Shown here piece by piece: positions 46,601-61,178 of a stretch of DNA of 64,000 nucleotides. A model generated the notes under the pieces. That model saw only the letters and a list, made by a program, of their open reading frames with translations, was not told the DNA's origin and made no database searches. This stretch comes from Hirudinaria manillensis (taxonomy: Eukaryota > Annelida > Clitellata > Hirudinida > Hirudinidae): NCBI GenBank assembly GCA_034509925.1, contig CM067538.1, positions 725,001 through 789,000 of the forward strand. The letters are read 5' to 3'. The position numbers and the translations under genes are program-made. Every line of letters begins with the position of its first letter. Positions within the stretch are counted from its first letter, which is position 1.

Positions 46601-48329
46601 CAATCAACCATTTCAATCGAATTCCTCTTCCTCCTCCACAGCAAAACGTCTGCGGCTTTGACCTTCTGAGAGCCAACGGAAGGTCGTACGTTTGCGACGT
46701 CAACGGTTTCAGTTTCGTCAAAACATCGCCAAAGTATTACGACGACTGCGCCAAGATCCTGGGGTTCGATAAATAATTATATAATATAAATTATAAATAA
46801 TTAAATAATATAAACGATAAGTAATTATATAATATAAATTATAAATAATTATAAACAACTGATCGACTGCATGAGCAGTGGCGACGCTGATGATGATGCT
46901 GATGTTGAGATGCTCATGATGATGGTGATAATGATCTGATATAAATGATAATGATCCTTATCATTATTATTCGAGCTGTTATTATTACCAAGCTGCAATA
47001 ATCTGTTAGTGTCTCATTTGGCCCCAACCGAAATATCGATTAACATAATTTATGCAGGAACATGATCCTGAGGCAGTTGGCCCCGACTCTGCACATACCG
47101 TACAGCGTCACCTACCAGGCAGAGGACGTTCCCATCGTGCCAACCACCTCGGGGACCATGTAGGGCGACCCTCTTCTCGATAATTAATTATGTTAATTGG
47201 AGGTTGATTATGCTAATACATGTAATTATGTTAATGCAACGAATGACATTCGACCGATCAGGATGGAGCTGAGGTGCGTGGTGGCCGTGATGAGGCACGG
47301 GGATCGAACGCCGAAGCAGAAGATGAAGATGGAGGTCAAGCACAAAATGTGGGTTCATTTGGAATGGCGGTGATGATAGTGATCACGATGGTGATGATGC
47401 TGATGATTCTTATTATTCTTCGAGACAGTTTTTGATGATGACGGTGGTGGTGGTGGTGATGATGATGACGACGACGATGATGATGATTATAATGATGACA
47501 AACCAGAATGGTGACAGCTTTGACAGATTATCAAGTGGGACATCAATGACTTTCATCCTCCATCATCATCATCATCGTCATCATCATCATCTTCTTCTCC
47601 ACGATTCCTTCGCAGGTTCTTCAACCTCTTCGAAAAGTATGGCGGCTTCCAGACGAGTCACCTGAAGCTGAAGCATCCCAAGCAACTCCAGGAAGTCCTG
47701 GACATTGCCAGGTTCCTGCTGTCGGAGGCGACCTCGCATCCTGATAGCGATGTCGAGGAGAAGAGGTCCAAACTGGAGCAGCTCAAGTCCGTGCTCGAGA
47801 TGTAAGTTGCTGCTGCTGATTATGATGATGATGACGACGATGACGATGATGGTTTTGAATCACGTGATGGCATAAAACTGGCTATAATGATGACAGTGTT
47901 GTTTCTACGATGATGGATCTGGTGATGATGACCATTGTGTTTAAAATGGTGATGATGACGACGACGATGATGCATCCACAGGTACGGACACTTCTCGGGC
48001 ATCAACAGAAAGGTTCAGTTTAAGTACCAACCCCACGGCTGCCCCTCGCAATTGCCACAAGAGGACGATGATAAGAATGGTTGGTTGGTCCATTGATTTT
48101 CAAACGACCAATTACAATGTCCATTAATAACGACCAATGAAATCAGTAATCAATAATAATAATAATAATTGTAATAATAATAATAATAATTATAATAATA
48201 ATAATAATAAATCATAATAATAAAAAGGTGTAATAATGATTATGATAATATTAATAACACTATATAATTGGTTAAAAACTATTGCACTAATTGTTCTAAT
48301 TGCACTAATAACAACCACTGAAATCATCT

Positions 48330-48398
<69 letters not shown>

Positions 48399-48991
48399 CA
48401 ATAATAATAATAGTGATGATTATGATAAAATTTATAATAGTGAATGGAATAATAATATTAATAACATCACGTAATTGATTAACAACCCCAACAAGTCTCC
48501 TGGCAGTCCAACCAATAACTATTAAACTGTACGACACAATCGTCTGCAGGCGAGAAGACCGACAAGTTGGCGAAGAAAAAGAAGAAGGACAAGGTCAAAG
48601 GCAACTCCTCGTCTTCGAACGATTCCTCCCCGAAGGGCGAACCCTCCCTCGTCCTCATACTCAAGTGGGGAGGGGAGTTGACCCCGGCGGGGAAGATTCA
48701 GGCCGAGGAGTTGGGGAAGGCGTTCAGGTGCATGTATCCCGGAGGAAGAGGTTCGTATCCGCGATCGTATCGCATCGTATCGGATCGGCTTGCTGTAAGG
48801 GTTCTGATTCTGTGGCTTTAACGATTGTGGCTTGTTAGTGATGTCATTTTATTATTATTATTATTATTACTATTATTATTATTGTTATTATTATTATTAT
48901 TGCTATTACAGTTGTTGGTGTTGTTAGTCTCACACAGTGATTGTAGGCCTTACTAATTTATTATTATTATTTTTTATTATTATTATTATTA

Positions 48992-49024
<33 letters not shown>

Positions 49025-52000
49025 GAAATTTACTAATAAACTAATTAATTCACTGCAATCATTTCTGTCTAAATCTTGTGCCTCTTATAAATCTCTGTGC
49101 CATCTCCGTATTTCTGAATATGCTGTCTAGGAACACCTTGTCCAGTCTTTGCCTGTTAGTAAATGTTCTGTCATCATCCTTGGCTTGATATCTTTGCTAA
49201 TAATTATGCTTGTAATATATTATTATTATTATTATTGTTGTTATTATTATTATTGTTATTGTTGTTGTTGTAGTTTCATGTAGTATCTTCGATGGTGTTG
49301 CTTCTTTATAGTTTCTTCCATTTTCTGTTGAAATTGTCGTTTAGGGATGCATCTTTGGAAAACAACAAAAACAACATTCATTCATTCATCCATCCATCCA
49401 TCCATCCATCCATCCATCCATCCATCCATCCATCCATCCATCCATCCATCCATCCATTCATTCATTTATTCCCCCATCTTCTCTGCAAATTCAAAATGAA
49501 TTGATGAACAACAACCAGTTGGAAGAACCACTTCTTTTGAATTTTTAAGTTGCCCTTTGCAACCTTTTGCTCACAAAAAAAGCAGAGGGCTAAGGATGTA
49601 GAAACGTGGACAAAAGATGCGGAAGTCCCTTTCGCGTGTTTTACTACCGTGGACGAATTTTTTGGAATTAAAATTAAAACCCCTGATATGGTCCTTCCAG
49701 ATGCATCCCTGAAAAGATATTTTCCTCCTTTGTTTATTTATTTTCCTCCTTTGTTATTATTTTTTATTTCTTTTCTAATCTTTGAATATTTTTTAAATTT
49801 AATTTTTTATGGTTTGTATTGTACATCATCTTTTAATAACTGGTTAAGTAATTACTCAATCAATTCTTAACGACTCATCACCAGTATTATTATTATAATA
49901 ATAATAATATAATTAATATAACAGTATCATTAAGATAATGCTGGAATTACCATAATAATATAATTAACATAGCACCATAATTATCATAATAATAATAATA
50001 AGTAACGATAACATAACCAATTTGTGATTCATATGACATCAGCACGTTTCATCCCTCATTACTGCTGTCCCTTTGATTCCCTTCTCGCACGGCTCATCAT
50101 CATTTCTCCCCGTGACTTTCCTTCCCTGCACGATCCATCGATTGATCGATCGTTTGCACTTTCTAATCCTGGTCACCAGGTGCCACCACTCTTTTATGCA
50201 TGCCTCATTTGTTTTGTCTTTCATTTGCATATTCTTTATTTAATGCATAATTTATTATTATTTTCCAAATTTATAATTTGTTACCATTTAGTAACCCATT
50301 ATCATCATCATTATTGTTGTTATTATTATTATTATATTAGTTATATTTATTTTTATATTTTCATTTTATCTTACCTGCATGTTAGCCTTTTGCCACCTTT
50401 CACTGTTATGGATTGGATGTGCACATTAGAATCAGATACGATAAGAATCTTTCTCAACTGCAACAGTGATGAGCCGCTGACGGGTCAACGAATAATAAAT
50501 TAACATTAACATAATAAATTAATTAATGTCAGCCTATTCGTAAATATATGTTTATAAAGTGGCTCATCGCACATAGCTGCAGTTCAAAGTATAGTCATGT
50601 TGATCGAAATATGATTAATTTGAATAATAATGAAGTGATAAATATTAATGATATGCTAATGACCTTGTACATTATAATTTTCCTAACCCCTGTACTTAAC
50701 CCCAACCCTGTAGAGCAAGTCTAAGTGTGTATCTCTAGTTATGACTTGTTGGAATAACATCTTGTTGTTGGTGTCTTGAATTGATTCCTTTCTCTTTCTT
50801 ATCTGTCCGTCTTTTGTTTTAATTCTTCCTTATCATAACCATAATATCTATCATAGTAATGTTCATTAATAATATCATTAACTATTATTATTACTACTAT
50901 TATTTTTATTATTATTATTCGTTATTAGTCACAGTTTTTATTGCTTCGTTCATGGAGCAGCTTCCGTGACCGTGCGTGGTTTAACATCCGCGTTGTTGTG
51001 GCCCGTGGTTTGTCGATGTTGTTGCATGCGAATCTAACAAGAGTCGTTCGTATATTAACACGACCAATTGCAACGAGCAACAAGACGGTCTTCCAGGATG
51101 GTATCCGAAAGGTCGGGTTGTGCGAAGGTCGATTGCCGTGCCCCGGCGCACCTGAAGGTCGTTATTCTGTCGGCAGGGGTCTCTTCGTTGCCCTGCTTTC
51201 CGATCGGACGAAATATTTATTCCAGTGGTTTTGCATGTTCGTCTTGTTTTTATTCGCCGAGGATCTAAAAAATCCAACGATTCGTCTTCTGATGGCGACA
51301 TCGGGTCGAAGTTCCTGCCATTTTTATCTTGAATTGTCTCGGGGAATTGAAGAAACAAAACAAAAATGGATGAACAGGAGAGAAACATGATGATTTCTTG
51401 TGGATGTTGGATTGGTTTTTGTCTTCGTTTGAAAGATTCTTCTTCTGTAAGAAAAGGAGTAAAGTAACTAAGAGTGAAAAGTTATCCTTAAGGCCTGGAA
51501 ATTTGTGACTAGTCATGTTAAGACTCCAGTGACTTCGAGTCCAATGAACCTAACAGTGTTCCAAGGCAGCTATTTCATTGGCTTGCAAGCACAGAATGGT
51601 ATCAGCTAAGCAAACTTTTTATTGTCAAAGTTTGAGCTTAGATTGAGGTCAGATTGGCCGTTACAAAGGAAGGGTAGTTCAATATTTTTGGAGAGACACA
51701 TTGGAAGTGCTATACTATAATTGGTTTGCTCGAGTTTATTTATTATTATTACTACAATCACAATTATGAATTGTTTATAATTATCATAATTTATTTAATT
51801 AATTAATTAAGTAATCGTTCAAATTAATTATCTGATTCTCTCTTTTCCTTTCCTATTCATTGATTCAAGACACCTAACGTGATGTTGTCTCTTTTTTTCC
51901 TCCCCTCTACAGTAAGTTTGCTTCTGATACCGCCCGTTTTAGGTGATTACGGCCAATCACCGGGACTCGGCCTTCTCAGACTCCACAGCACCTTCAGACA

Positions 52001-55000
52001 CGACCTTAAAATCTATGCCTCGGACGAGGGCAGGGTCCAGATGACCGCCGCGGCCTTCGCCAAGGTTAGCCGGCCTGTGCCCCGACTTAACTTCACCCAG
52101 GGGAGGGTGGTGTGATGGTGGTGGTGGTTGGGGGGTGATTTGGTTGATGCCCTGAGTGCTAGTGCTGCTGGTTTTGATTTTCTGAGACTTTTTGGAGTTT
52201 TTTGTGTTTGATTTTTTTTTCCGTAGATGTTTTTTGTCCGTCTCGGGGAATTGTTGGTCGATTGATCGACTTTCTGTGCTTTGACTTTGTATTATTTTAT
52301 GTATTATTTCTATTTAATTTTATTTCATCTTTAATTTGAGTTAATTGTTTAATTTCTTTTTATTCGGACATTTTGCAAACTCTGCGTAAAATTTCTGCGC
52401 TTGGATGGTTTTGGGAATTCTTTTGTTTTGACGATTAAATTATGTTAATGGGTCGCAAACCCGTCAACACCGCGACCTCTCGGCTGATTGGCTGCTTTTC
52501 CGTCCAATCACGACAGGGCTTTCTTGCCTTGGAAGGTGAACTGACCCCGATATTGGTGCAAATGGTGAAGAGTGCAAACATGAACGGACTCCTCGATAAT
52601 GAGAATCAATCTCTCAAGCTTCACAATGAGTGAGGACTGATGATGATGATGATGGTAGTGGTGATGATGATGATGGCAGTGGTGATGATGATTATAATCT
52701 CTACTGTGGTTGTCTGATGATGAATGTTGCTGTTATGGTTTTGCTATCAGTGACAATTTGTATTATTATTTAAATAATAATTATTATTTTTATTAACTAT
52801 TTTCATTGCCATTAGTAAATTTGTTTTTAATAATTTGTAAATAATAATAATAATGTTTTGGTAATTTTTAAAAATTATTTTCAGAGTGAAGGAGCGTCTG
52901 CAGGAGATGATGAATGTGGACAGGCAATTCACGGAGGAGGATTACGAGAAGGTGGATGAGCCATCGTCATCATCATCATCATCGTCGTCGTCGTCATCAT
53001 CATCATCATCATCATTGCCACTCTCATCATCACCATGTCATGTCATATTGTAGTCAAATATCAACATCACTATGTAATCATCCTAGTTTTCAACATCATT
53101 GCTAGAACTGTCACCATGGTTTCCTTAAATTGGTCATCATCATCATCTTTATCAAGTTACTTACTAACTATTAAACCACTGACATCTTGGCTTCCTTATA
53201 TAATCATCATCATCAAGTTAATTACTAATTATATAAATTAAGTGCTATCATGACTTCCTCTGCATGGTCATCATCATCAATATCATTATCAACATCAACG
53301 CCATCATCATCATCACGACCTCACCTCCACTGCAATCTCTTCCAGTTCGTGCCCATGAAAGCCTCTTCAGTGGTCAAAGCCATGCAGTTCATCGGAAACC
53401 CGCGCGTAGCTTGCACCAGGATCCACGCGATGATGTTGAAGCTCATGGAGCGCATCAGGGAACTCAAAGGAGACCCAAAGGCGTCTGGTGAGATGGTTTC
53501 GAGAGTTTTTGTACTGTTGAGAGTGCTAAATATCTGCCCTCTGTTGTACCCTGTGCTCTTATAATCATTATTATACACATTTTTCCTGCTTCTTCTCGGT
53601 CTCACAGCCGGTGATGAATGAATGCTGAGCACTACCAGTGCTCTCAGCAATTCATCCAAGAACTTTCCGAAGATTATTAATATTATTGTTATTATTATTA
53701 GAGACCCCTATATAAACCTCTGAACTATGTAACTTATTTGATCTTTATCACAATGCTCATTATCAATAAAGTTCATCATCATCAATAAAATACATTATCA
53801 TCATCTTTGCTTCCAAAAATCAATAAAATTCATCACCTCAACCAACCCAACCCCCCCTTTCCACCCACCCAGACATGAAACTGTACCACGGGGAGTCCTG
53901 GGAGTTGATGAACCGTCGCTGGGGAAAACTTGTGAAGGACTTCATGCGACCCGACGGACTCTTTGACATCAGCAAAGTTCCTGACATTTACGACTGCATC
54001 AAGTACGACCTTCAGCACAACTCCAAGGTCCTCAGGTTCGCGGACACGGAAGAACTCCACGCCATCACCAAAGCCATGGCCGACATAGTCATACCCCAGG
54101 TGACGACGATGATGATGATGATGGGGATGATGATGATGATGATGATGATGATGCTGCATGGGTGGAGACAGTGATGATGTGAGGTGACAGCCACTGTCAT
54201 AATAGAAATGCCGATTATTGGCTGATTCAGTCTCTTTGTACGAGTAATAATGATGACTACGATGGTGATGATGAGTACGACGATGAGACTGTTATGTTGA
54301 TAAAAGCGATTAGGATGATGATAATGATGGCAATAACTACGATCGCTGATAGTCTGATAAGACGTCTTTCCTTGCAGGAGTACGGAATCACCATGGATGA
54401 GAAACTGAGCATCGGGAGGTCCATCTGCAGTCCACTGCTCAGGAAGATACTGGCGGACTTCCAGAGGAACGAGGATGGAGACGAACCTACCAGACTGGAC
54501 TCCAGGTGATGATGATGATGATGACAATAATGTCGATGCTGGTGGTGGTGGTGATGATGAATATGATAATGATTTTGATGATTATGATATGGTGGTGATA
54601 ATGATTATGGAGATGATATGATTGTTGGACCTTCTCTCTTTTTCTCTCTCTCTTAATTGATGCTGTTATTGACCTGCTCTGAACTTTGACCTTTGCAGGT
54701 ACTCGGAGGGCGTGACCTCTCCTCAGAGACACGTGAAGACGAGGTTGTACTTCACCAGTGAGAGTCACATTCACTCGCTACTCACGGCTTTCAGATACGG
54801 AGACCTGTGCGACGTGAGGATCATCATCATCATCACCACAATTATCATCATCGTTGTCACCTTAGTAAATGAATTAACCACCATAACTGTCTTCTTTACA
54901 ATCATCATAAGCATCGTCACCATAGTCAAGGAAGTGGCCATCAACATCTTCTTCACAATCATCATCATCATCATAGCCAATGATGTGATCATCATCATCA

Positions 55001-58000
55001 TCATTATCTTCCAGTCCATCAAGGATGAGCAGTGGGCACGTGCCATGGACTACGTGAGTTCAGTCTCGGAGTTGAACTACCTCTCGCAGATCGTCATCAT
55101 GCTCTACGAAGACCCAACCAAGGTCAGTTCGACGATGATGATGATGGTGCTGGTTGTGTTGGTGATGATAATGGTGGTGGTGATAACAATGACTATGCCT
55201 ATTACGCTGACATTGATGATGGCATGATGATAAGGTAATGTTACAATGTTGCTCGTGATGATTCTGATGACCTTCGACCTTTCCAGGCAGCCAACTCCGA
55301 GGAGCGCTTCCACGTGGAGCTGCACTTCAGTCCCGGGGCGTACACCGTCGGACAGAACAAAGAGTTCCTGGCCGGGAGGGGCTACAGACCCCAACTAGGA
55401 GAGAAGAAGCAAGTGAGGAGACTTTGGAAGTCGTATCGAGTCGATTGCTCGGTTAACTAATTATAAATTAATCATTAATTTTTTTTGTAATATGTATTTA
55501 ATATATTAATATTTTTAATTTTTATAAATTATTCGTTATTGGATGATTCAAAGTAATCAAAGGTAGTTGACATCAATTATATTCAATTTACTATTGTTAA
55601 TTCTTTAAATATTGATATTTATTTCATAAAGTCATTAATAGTCTTGGACTTAATGTTTCACTATACAACGATAATAATACTTATCATAATTTATCTCCAA
55701 TTGAAGAAGGCCGAGCTGGAGACCAATCAGAAGATGGTGAGGGAGGTCCTTACTAGTCCTAGCCAATTGCATCTCATCGAGACCGTGCCGGAGGAGGAGC
55801 CGAGTCAGGTCGATGGCAAATTGCAGCCGAGGGTGCTCTCACCCAACCCTACCAGTAATACGATTTGTCCAATTACGGCATATTACTTAAATGGCTTTTA
55901 TGAAATTTGAGACCTTTTTAATTTGTATTATTAAATTTATCGTTTTTATTACATTATACTTTCATTTTTATCTTATATCGTCACAATTTTTTTGTAATTT
56001 GCAAGCTCTGGTAGCCAAGCCACACCTGACTCCTCTCGTTCTGTGTCAGGTGGACAACACCTGCACGGACAGGTCGTCCAGGTCGCTCGTCAGGAGGACC
56101 TTGCAGCCCGTGCAACAGGTACGAAAAAGGTGTACTATGGATGTCTAGGGTTACTGGTATCAAAGAGGTCATTGTTGTTGTTGTTATTCCAAGTTTATCA
56201 ATGGCGATGTTGTCTGAGGTCATGGATGATGATGGTCACGGTGATGATGATGTTGGCAGTGGTGGTCTTGATGATGATGATGACAATGAGTAGTAACATC
56301 AACCTAATGTGTTAGCTTCAAAGGCCCAATGGTTTGAAAAGTTGAGTCAGTTTCTTTACAGCAATCTCGTGGATTTAAAGTTGCGTTCGGCAACAATCGA
56401 CATTGCTTCGTTAAATTCATGGAGGTCCTCGTCGTATTGTTTTAAAAATGCAGTACATGTGTCATGACATGGTTACATGACATAGCATAACAATAGGTGG
56501 TGCTGCATTGACATGGCATAATGTTAGGTGGTGCTGCATTGACATGGCATAACGTTAGGTGGTGCTACATTGACATGGCATAGCATACCAGTAGATGGTG
56601 GTTGAATGCCTTATGGTGAACAATCAACAGGAGGTCGAAGAGCCTTCCTCATCGTCCGAAATGGAAGACTCGAACAACTCTGACGTCAAGCGTTCGGGCG
56701 GAAAGGTCGCGAGAAGGTCGACCGAGAGACCGAAACCTTTGCCTAGCAAGCAGATCCCTGCGCAGAGCAGGAGTTCGGAGTTCACGTCCGCCTCGGAATC
56801 TTCCAAAGAAGTCCAGACTTTGGCAGTGGGAGGCTTCGCCGCTCAAAGGCAGACGTCGCTCGACATACTCGTTTGCGACTCTCATTCAAAAGAGGATCCT
56901 CTTTCTGCGGACAGGGACTGCGTCGATCGGTGTCAATCGATCAGCCAATCGGACGTGACTTTGGTTCCCCAATCGAAAGACTCCTTCATTGTCGATAAAC
57001 ACTTCCAAGTTGACCAACAATTCGTCCTGGAATCTATCTCGATGTCTGGATTGGCTGTCGAAGACCATTCTTCCTGCCCTCCAGAGAGTGTGGAATCCAT
57101 GGCCGGAGACTTCGAAAAATCTGCCAAGGTGCAAGACTTTACGCCAGATTATTCCCTGGCCAATCACATCGTCCAACTTCAAAGGCCGTCGCCCAATCAG
57201 ACGAGGGTCCATCCGGCAGAGGATCCGACCGAGGGGATTTTCTCGGACGTCAGAGACCCGACCTCGGAATTGCCGGTCCAGTCGTCCCTGACTTCTTCCT
57301 CCTCTCCGTCAAGCGTCACCAGTCACTACGACTCGTGCACGGCCAGCATTTCCAGCAGTCCGATCAGGGGCACGAAGGATTTCGGGCTTCCGGCCGGCGA
57401 ACGGGAAAAGTCCGCCGTCGCCGCACGCAACCAGGTTTGCACTTTTGACTGCGGCTTCGGTTCCGCGACGAGAATTTGGGAAGCGGAAGAGTCTGCAAAT
57501 TGTTTTGACGGAGGTTTTGAATCAAAGTTATCGTATGATGAGCAAGCGCAGCCACTTGCATTGTTCAAAACCTGGCCTTGTGTTTACTTTTTGTATGCTG
57601 GGTTTGGGATTCTTGCTTGTTTAAAATGTTTCCTTTCATTTTTTAGTTTCTAATTTAAATATTTATTATACTATTTATTATAATTGCTTAACAATCAATT
57701 ATTTCCTTTAATATTTAATTATACAGATGCCTAATTACTCTAAAAAACACTTTTCAAACAACTACAGGCTGAGGCCCAGTTTGTCCAGCAACAACAGCAA
57801 CAGCAATCTGTCGAAGGAGAGATGCCGTCCTCTGATTGGACGAGAGGTCGCTTGGTGTCAGCCAATAACGGTGAAGGAGGTTCGAGGAGGAGGCATCAAT
57901 CCACCAGTAGCGTAGGTGGGCGGCCAAAAATCATTCTCATCATTGGATCCTTAGGATTTCTTGTCATTGGAATCTGATTTGATAAATGTATATTTAATTT

Positions 58001-61000
58001 TTGTAAATTATAATATTTATAATAAGTAAATATTAAAAATATAAATATTATCATATCATATTTTTAACACTTTAAGTTAAGACATTATCATATTAGAATT
58101 GGATTTATTTTGGTTTTATTTGATAACCTTTTCGTTGCCTCAAACAGAAGGCTCCTCCCTCTGGGACCTGGCCTGCTGCAACAACGGAGACAACCCCGCC
58201 CCTTCGAGTGCACGACAACAGGAGCAGCAGCAACAACAACAGCAGCAGTTCGACTCTCTCGGCTCCGGCGTCTCTTCCTCCATCGACAGCCAAAATGTCG
58301 ACGCGAACTTGGCAGGCAGTGCCTCGCTGTTCGACACTCCCGAAAGTTGTGAGTCGCGGACTCGTCGTTTGAATTTTGGTGGCAGACGACACGGAGATGG
58401 TGGAAGAGTCGTCTGCTTTCATATTGATTGGAGATGCAATGCGGCTCAGTTCATGGCTGTTCATTGTTACTGAGATCATTCTCATTATCATATTATAATC
58501 ACGTTATTATCATATTATAATACAACAATCATGTCATTATTACATTGTAAATATAGCCTGATCATGATCATTTCATAATCACAACTGTGTCATTATCATA
58601 TTATAATTAGATTATTATAATCCAGCCTTCATCCAATCATCTCCTTCCACTGCAAGTATGGAAAGAACTGCCAAGGAATCTCGCAGCAGGTCACTGGAGA
58701 CCCTACAGAAGAATCATCATCATCACCAGGGAAGGGAGCACCATCATCATCATCACCATCACCACCATAGAGGTCCTTATTCTGTCCTAATTGGATAATC
58801 TCAGCCTCTTATCACTGTCACTATTAATAATCAAAATAATAATAATAGTAATAATAATAATGATAATAATAATAGTAATAATAATAATAGTAATAATAAT
58901 AATAATAGTAATAATAACACCCAGTTCTTTTTACCATCAGCCTTAAATGTTATTGTCCTACGTTTGCATCTTAACTTAAACATTATCATATTATAATTAG
59001 ATTATTATAATCCAGCCTTCATAATTAGTTTATTCATTAGTGACCAGTAACTCAACTCTGCTAACTCTGCTCCCGTGTGTCATTGCGTCAGTGCGTTATT
59101 ACCCTTTGCACCCCCCGTCCCTAATACTAGTTCATTGTGACATAGGTCATGTCATGTGACTTTTTGACATCTCTGCTGTGCTGTGTCATGCCATGTTGTG
59201 TCGAGTCATGTCATGTTAGAGTTTATTTTAATTGGCCGTCTTATGGCCTCTGACTCCGCCCACCCGTCCGTTCCGCAGAGCACGGGAGACACAAGAGAAG
59301 CTCGTTCCTTGCCCTCTTCCACTCTCCAAACTCCGAGTCTCTCGGTGAGTACCGCCTCCTTGGCTCCTCCCATTCGTAATGAATAATTAATTAGCCATTC
59401 GTTCATAAAGTTAATATTAATCACCACTGTCACATGTCCGACTGCATAAATTATTTGCTCATCACCATTGTTGTTGTTGTTGTTGTCGTTGTCGTCGTTG
59501 CCATGGTCACCGTTAAGCGACTGCTCGTGCTACCACAAGGTGCTCGGAAACTCTTCGGCTCCAGCGTCCCGACACTGCCGGTCCCGGACGCCGTCCAAAT
59601 GATAGGTTCACGACCTTTGACCTTTGAACCGCTTCGTTCACGAGGTCGTTTGGGGCGCAAGATGTTTTCTTTTCATGTCCGTGTGTGCACGTGCAGTAGA
59701 GAAGCAGAAACGTTTGCTCGTGTGTGTGTGTGTGTGTATGTGTGTGCGTGCGTGTGTGTGTGTGTGTGCGTGCGTGTGTGTGTGTGTATGTGTGAGCTTT
59801 TGAATGGTGTTCCTTCGTAGAGGTGAAGGCCATTTCATTTTCCTGCTTCACTCAATCTTGCCTGCCTCTTGTACTCTTTGAACTTTCCTTTGTGGTCAGG
59901 GTGGGTGGGTGTGGGGGAAGATGAGGAGGCGGGCATCGAGAGTGGCATGGTTTGCAGTGCCATCGTGTGCATTTCAAGCATGCTCGTGGCATGAATATCC
60001 ATTAGTTCTAATGCTACTCTCGGTGATGCTTTCTGATTGACCGTTGACACTTATTTAGTGTTGTAATGTTTCAAATTATATTTTGAAATTATAATTTCAT
60101 ATTTATTAGTTATAATTATGGGACGCATGTGATATAAACTTGAATACATGTGAATGTAGATGAACTTCTATGATCGGCCATTTTGTTCTCCGTCAAAATC
60201 AGAAGTTGTTGTGTAATCTGTCATGGATTTTTGTTGTGGATTTTTTCTTTATTTTTATTTTTTTAATATTTTTTCCAGCATAATTAAATATTCATTATTC
60301 AGTGAGAGCTTGGTTCGAAATGGTGAAAGAGATGTTTTTTGGGTTTTCTTGTTTATTTTTAATTTAGTCTCGTTCACTCCTCACGAGCTTGATGATTAAG
60401 GGTTATAATTATAACTATAATTATCGTTATTATTATTGTTATTATTAATATTATTATTATTATAGAGTTTTGATTTATCATTAGTATAATATAATATCAT
60501 TTATTACATTGCCGACAAATGTTTACGTTTCTGTCTTCACAAACCCCACCTCAAAACACAACAAAACGATACAAAAAAAACAATACGAAAGCAAAAACCC
60601 ATCATCGCAGACGGCTGGAGGGTTCCAAGTCTGAGACCTTTGGAGACACTGCACAACTCTCTGACCCTGAGTCAACTGGAGAGGTTCATCAAGTCCACCA
60701 CGGAGTCATTCACCAAGACCCCCGACCCGATGCAATCCTCCTGCGAGAACAACCTCAGAGAAGCTTTGCCCATCGACAGAGGTCGGAAGACTCCATTGGC
60801 TATTTATTAATTATTTTATAACTTTTTATTTTTTATTGGAGTTGACCAGGATCGGTTGATTGATTGATTGATTAGTTAATCAATTACTCATAAGATTAAC
60901 AAACTGCAAGATTTCCATCTTGAGTAAATATACACTAATAGCCTGCCTATGCAACGAGCAACATATCGTGTCATAGTTAAGTGAAACCATTGAAACATTA

Positions 61001-61178
61001 CAATCCAGTGTCCTACTGCTCATCCCTGGAGGCCTGCTACAAGCCGCCCGTCCTTCCACCCGACGTTCCCCTGACGAAGCCACCCTCCTCTTCGCTCTCC
61101 TCATCCTCCTCTTCCCAGTCACCCGTCAAGCATTCGAACGTGGACGAGCTGAGACTCGACCTTTCCCTCAACATCTGA
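43689..61178 (+). CDS. PPIP5K: PPIP5K (VIP1-type inositol pyrophosphate synthase)
   Basis: 31 exons: 43689-43817, 43943-44256, 44803-44885, 45182-45339, 45798-45899, 46185-46346, 46642-46763, 47058-47159, 47262-47348, 47616-47801, 47982-48079, 48550-48750, 51943-52064, 52517-52629, 52885-52951, 53346-53487, 53873-54099, 54378-54505, 54699-54813, 55015-55122, 55287-55412, 55707-55854, 56006-56118, 56631-57434, 57768-57915, 58148-58352, 58657-58772, 59279-59344, 59540-59605, 60611-60781, 61009-61178. Sum 4899 nt (1632 aa), in frame. The N-terminal ATP-grasp kinase domain (about 60-390) phosphorylates InsP6/5-InsP7 at position 1; visible blocks are [46 protein letters not shown] and [10 protein letters not shown]. 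The histidine-phosphatase-like domain starts with [17 protein letters not shown] and has [16 protein letters not shown]. The Ser/Gln/His-rich C-terminal region includes PLETLHNSL. Exons after 57.7 kb are chosen by phase and less certain. Confidence 0.92.
44585..44730. repeat. ~20-bp repeat in PPIP5K intron 2
   Basis: About seven copies of a unit alternating 'taataccaat' and 'taatacctat', with substitutions. Confidence 0.8.
47395..47600. repeat. (GAT)n/(ATC)n tracts in PPIP5K intron 9
   Basis: (GAT/GAC)n changes to (ATC)n within one intron. The same trinucleotide class recurs in PPIP5K introns at about 47815-47980, 52630-52690, 52965-53330, 54100-54310, 54506-54620, 54820-55010 and 55130-55240, and gives many false His-, Ile- or Met-rich frames. 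Confidence 0.8.
48751..51942. other. PPIP5K intron 12 (3.2 kb) with unexplained coding-like patches
   Basis: This is the longest PPIP5K intron. It contains (ATT)n near 48850-49025 and 49220-49275, (ATCC)n at 49385-49457, and AT repeats near 49885-50010. Two patches look less repetitive. At 49550-49715 a plus-strand frame reads [20 protein letters not shown]. At 50941-51390 both strands are open and GC content is higher. Neither matches a family I recognise. The flanking exons join directly (PGGR-GDYG), as in known PPIP5K proteins, so no cassette exon is required. Confidence 0.5.
49385..49457. repeat. (ATCC)n microsatellite
   Basis: About 17 copies of CATC, nearly perfect, bounded by CATT units on both sides. 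Confidence 0.93.
56483..56595. repeat. ~36-bp minisatellite before the large PPIP5K exon
   Basis: Three to four copies of a unit containing 'ggtggtgctgcattgacatg', ending about 35 bp upstream of the acceptor of the 804-bp exon (56631). Confidence 0.8.
59722..59806. repeat. (TG)n dinucleotide repeat
   Basis: (GT)n with occasional GC and AT substitutions in a PPIP5K intron, about 120 bp after the exon ending at 59605. It is the only long dinucleotide repeat in the window. Confidence 0.9.

Noticed and set aside
53321-58491. Antisense ORFs of 60-128 codons across PPIP5K exons
   Set aside because: They mirror well-supported sense exons with correct splice sites and conserved protein sequence; no independent features.
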